From DASROJ01 sp035646975 (lineage in GTDB: Bacteria > Acidobacteriota > Polarisedimenticolia > JACPZX01 > DASXTC01): a stretch of DNA of 8,558 nucleotides. The position numbers and the translations under genes were made by a program. This document shows positions 7,438 to 8,558 of this stretch, piece after piece. The stretch is from assembly GCA_035646975.1 (NCBI GenBank), contig DASROJ010000243.1, positions 1 to 8,558 on the forward strand, given 5' to 3'. Every line of letters starts with the position of its first letter. Position 1 is the stretch's first letter. Below the pieces are notes generated by a model, which searched no databases, had not been told where the DNA came from, and worked only from the letters and a program-made list of their open reading frames with translations.

Positions 7438-7498
7438 GCGCCACTCTTCCCACCGGGTTCGCCACGGTACAGTTTCCGCCTCGCTCGAGCGCCCGAGG
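7438..7498 (-). other. 61-bp spacer with small stem-loop and pilX-type ribosome site
   Basis: The spacer follows the fimT-like stop codon. The 6-bp inverted repeat GCCTCG/CGAGGC (7478-7483 and 7494-7499, 10-nt loop) overlaps that stop and contains the palindrome CGCTCGAGCG. No T-run follows on the - strand, so it may be an intercistronic hairpin but is not a standard terminator. The GGGAAGAG ribosome site for the downstream gene is at 7451-7444. No promoter is evident, so co-transcription with the upstream genes is the simplest reading. Confidence 0.35.
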
Positions 7499-8071
7499 CT
7501 ACTGGCGCCAACGGCCCGTGCTCCGTTCGAACGACCAGACCCGGATGCGTCCGGTGGCCCCGAACACCACCACCGCCCGCATGTCGCCGCCGTCCGTCAT
7601 GTAAAGACTGCCGCTGCTGGTCTCTCCGGTCGGTGACGCAGAGAAGATGTCGGAGCCTCCGAACGCGATCGGATCATCGGAGGACGACAATGTCCCGGCT
7701 GCGGGTGGGATGCGCGGAAGCGCTCCACCATTGGCGATCCCGAAACGCACGCCCGGATACCTGGCCCCAAGATCGAATGTCGCGCCCAGCGGCGTGTCGA
7801 TGCCGTTGGCGATTTCCGCCGCATGGATTCCGCGTGCGCCACCGTCCTGGTACAGGCGCCAGCGGTCGCCCGCAGCGCCGCGCTCGTAAAGGATGCCCAC
7901 GTAGTCCCCTTTCTGGATCGCCTCGGCGCGCGCCCGTTGCATTTCCACGGCCATGTCGCGCGCGGCGGCCGTCAGCTTCCAGGACTTGAGCATGGTCGTC
8001 ATCGATGGGACCGCCACGCTCGTGCCCAGCGCGGTGATGGTCAGTGCGGCCAGTGCCTCGGGCAGTGTCAT
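7499..8071 (-). CDS. FimT/GspH-family minor pilin (pseudopilin), apparently leaderless
   Basis: A 190-residue type IV pilus or type II secretion minor pilin. The N-terminus MTLPEALAALTITALGTSVA is the class III pilin helix with Glu5 and Pro22, and it reads directly as the mature form. The GspH-like globular domain follows, with AARDMAVEMQRARAEAIQKG at 36-55 and the closing strands MRAVVVFGATGRIRVWSF. Two GRxR motifs, GRIR (174-177) and GRWR (186-189), lie near the C-terminus; in FimT such a motif has been tied to DNA binding. The start is chosen at ATG 8071 because GGAGG sits 5 nt before it. A longer version from ATG 8131 would have a Thr, not the required Gly, before the cleavage point, and its start codon lies in the loop of a predicted hairpin. 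The gene sits between the comEA-like and pilX-type genes. Family certain; FimT rather than GspH is favoured by the neighbours. Confidence 0.88.
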   Translation of the reverse strand: MTLPEALAALTITALGTSVAVPSMTTMLKSWKLTAAARDMAVEMQRARAEAIQKGDYVGILYERGAAGDRWRLYQDGGARGIHAAEIANGIDTPLGATFDLGARYPGVRFGIANGGALPRIPPAAGTLSSSDDPIAFGGSDIFSASPTGETSSGSLYMTDGGDMRAVVVFGATGRIRVWSFERSTGRWRQ

Positions 8072-8074
8072 GGT

Positions 8075-8082
8075 CTCCTCCC
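8075..8082 (-). promoter_or_regulatory. Strong Shine-Dalgarno site that sets the start of the fimT-like gene
   Basis: GGGAGGAG on the - strand, 3 nt from its last base to the ATG at 8071 and 5 nt from the GGAGG core. It resembles the AAGGAGG site of the adjacent comEA-like gene, also 5 nt from its ATG. It decides in favour of the short, leaderless start over the in-frame ATG 60 nt upstream, which has only a loosely placed AGGGG 10 nt before it. Confidence 0.75.
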
Positions 8083-8098
8083 GGAGCGCCGTGTGCCT

Positions 8099-8149
8099 GG
8101 CAGGGAATACGGGGCGCGACGGTCGCTCCATTGTCGCCGCGCCCCTGCC
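8099..8149 (-). other. Intercistronic inverted repeats (hairpin) between comEA-like and fimT-like genes
   Basis: Two nested inverted repeats lie just after the comEA-like stop codon. The inner one pairs GGGGCGCG..GAC (8133-8145, - strand) with GTCGCGCCCC (8111-8120), a GC-rich 10-bp stem with a 3-nt bulge and a 12-nt loop. The outer one pairs GGCAGGG with CCCTGCC (8099-8105 and 8143-8149); the two compete for the same G's. No T-run follows. It could stabilise the comEA-like message end, attenuate, or set relative expression of the two genes. Confidence 0.4.
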
Positions 8150-8152
8150 CGG

Positions 8153-8476
8153 CTACTTCCTGGGCTTGCCGACCACGAGCTTTTCGCGGATCCGCGTCAA
8201 CGACTTCTCGCCGATTCCCTGCACCTTGAGCAGATCGTCGACGGTCTTGTAGGGGCCGTTTTTCTCACGGAATTCCACGATGCGCTGGGCGATCACCTGC
8301 CCGATTCCCTGCACCGACATCAGCTCCTCGACCGAGGCGCTGTTGATGTCGATGCCCGATGCAGCCTCCTGCCTGGCATCGGGACCCGCAGGCGCGGCGG
8401 CCGCCGGCGCCGACAGGATCAGCGAGGCGGTGGTGAGCGCGAGCACGATCAACGCGAACTTCCTGGTGCGTGTCAT
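8153..8476 (-). CDS. comEA: ComEA-like periplasmic helix-hairpin-helix DNA-binding protein
   Basis: A 107-residue protein of the ComEA family, which binds incoming double-stranded DNA in the periplasm and ratchets it inward during natural transformation. Residues 1-28 form a clear signal peptide (MTRTRKF, hydrophobic core, APAAAA cleavage region). After a short linker comes the ComEA core IDINSASVEEL with two helix-hairpin-helix motifs, VQGIGQVIAQRI (55-66) and VQGIGEKSLTRI (85-96), and a basic tail. The length fits the short, soluble ComEA of Gram-negative bacteria rather than the membrane-anchored ComEA of Firmicutes. AAGGAGG lies 5 nt before the ATG at 8476, fixing the start. It is followed on the same strand by a fimT-like and a pilX-type gene, which supports a DNA-uptake setting. 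Short secreted HhH proteins of this kind also occur without proven competence, so the role is inferred. Confidence 0.92.
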   Translation of the reverse strand: MTRTRKFALIVLALTTASLILSAPAAAAPAGPDARQEAASGIDINSASVEELMSVQGIGQVIAQRIVEFREKNGPYKTVDDLLKVQGIGEKSLTRIREKLVVGKPRK

Positions 8477-8481
8477 CTCTT

Positions 8482-8488
8482 CCTCCTT
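8482..8488 (-). promoter_or_regulatory. Shine-Dalgarno site of the comEA-like gene
   Basis: AAGGAGG on the - strand with 5 nt (AAGAG) to the ATG at 8476. It is near the optimum in sequence and spacing and confirms the start used for the signal peptide. The remaining upstream 30-40 bases contain a TAATAC hexamer but no acceptable -35 box at normal spacing, so no promoter is called. Confidence 0.8.
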
Positions 8489-8525
8489 GTGGATTGATGC
8501 CGCGTATTACCGTCCGATACCGGGT

Positions 8526-8558
8526 CTACCCGGCCTCGCCGGGCTGTTCTTCTTCGGG
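8526..8558 (-). CDS. Possible C-terminal end of an upstream gene (partial, tentative)
   Basis: Read on the - strand, the right edge is open in one frame for ten codons (PEEEQPGEAG) and ends in TAG at 8528-8526, 49 nt before the comEA-like start. An acidic, Pro/Gly-containing tail is a plausible protein end, and the spacing would suit an operon. The other two - strand frames are also open to the edge, one ending in a TGA that overlaps the comEA-like ATG, so the frame choice is weak. An inverted repeat CCCGGC/GCCGGG (8529-8534 and 8538-8543) lies inside it. Confidence 0.22.
   Translation of the reverse strand, partial: PEEEQPGEAG

Noticed and set aside
7147..7989. A 280-codon + strand frame over the pilX/fimT junction
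   Set aside because: Antisense to two well-supported pilin genes, with low-complexity Arg/Pro/Ser composition.
7499..8131. Longer version of the FimT-like protein starting at 8131
   Set aside because: Its start has only a loosely placed AGGGG and lies in the loop of an inverted repeat. The extra 20 residues do not provide the Gly needed before the cleavage site. The ATG at 8071 has a near-perfect ribosome site.
8489..8528. Possible sigma-70 promoter before the comEA-like gene (TAGACC and TAATAC)
   Set aside because: The two hexamers are only about 13 nt apart, too short for normal spacing, and the -35 match is partial.
8521..8558. GC-rich hairpin followed by CTGTTCTTCTT resembling a + strand terminator
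   Set aside because: No + strand gene precedes it, the T-run is interrupted, and the sequence can equally be the coding end of a - strand gene.

Overview
The window is a GC-rich stretch of a Gram-negative-type bacterial genome. It holds five protein genes and almost no non-coding DNA. High GC, secreted multidomain enzymes with FG-GAP, PKD and MopE-type metal-binding modules, and a long PilX-type pseudopilin suggest a member of Myxococcota/Deltaproteobacteria, Acidobacteriota or a similar environmental lineage. The sequence alone does not settle the phylum. No tRNA, rRNA, CRISPR array, transposase or phage gene was seen.

Layout, left to right: (1) on the + strand, from the left edge to 2027, a secreted S8 subtilase whose 5' end lies outside the window, followed by a six-repeat calcium-binding FG-GAP/VCBS propeller region; (2) convergent to it and only 35 bp away, on the - strand at 2063-4804, a secreted glucose/sorbosone-dehydrogenase-like (PQQ-type) beta-propeller carrying PKD, Ig-like, MopE-type and Fn3-like modules; (3) a 200-bp intergenic stretch; (4) a - strand block read from right to left: a ComEA-like periplasmic helix-hairpin-helix DNA-binding protein (8153-8476), a FimT/GspH-type minor pilin (7499-8071), and an 810-residue protein (5005-7437) joining an S23/'four helix bundle' domain to a long PilX-type pseudopilin. 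A possible C-terminal end of one more - strand gene touches the right edge.

The three-gene block comEA - fimT-like - [four-helix bundle]-pilX is the most interesting part. It combines a periplasmic DNA receptor with two type IV pilus minor-pilin relatives, as a natural-transformation (DNA uptake) module would. Three details are unusual. The PilX-type protein carries a whole cytoplasm-facing four-helix-bundle domain ahead of its prepilin segment, so prepilin peptidase could in principle release it as a separate protein. The FimT-like gene, read from its strong ribosome binding site, begins exactly at position +1 of the mature pilin (M-T-L-P-E) with no leader peptide. Its C-terminal region has two GRxR motifs, the type of motif linked to DNA binding in FimT. 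The functional links are inferences; the domain calls and start-site arguments come from the sequence.
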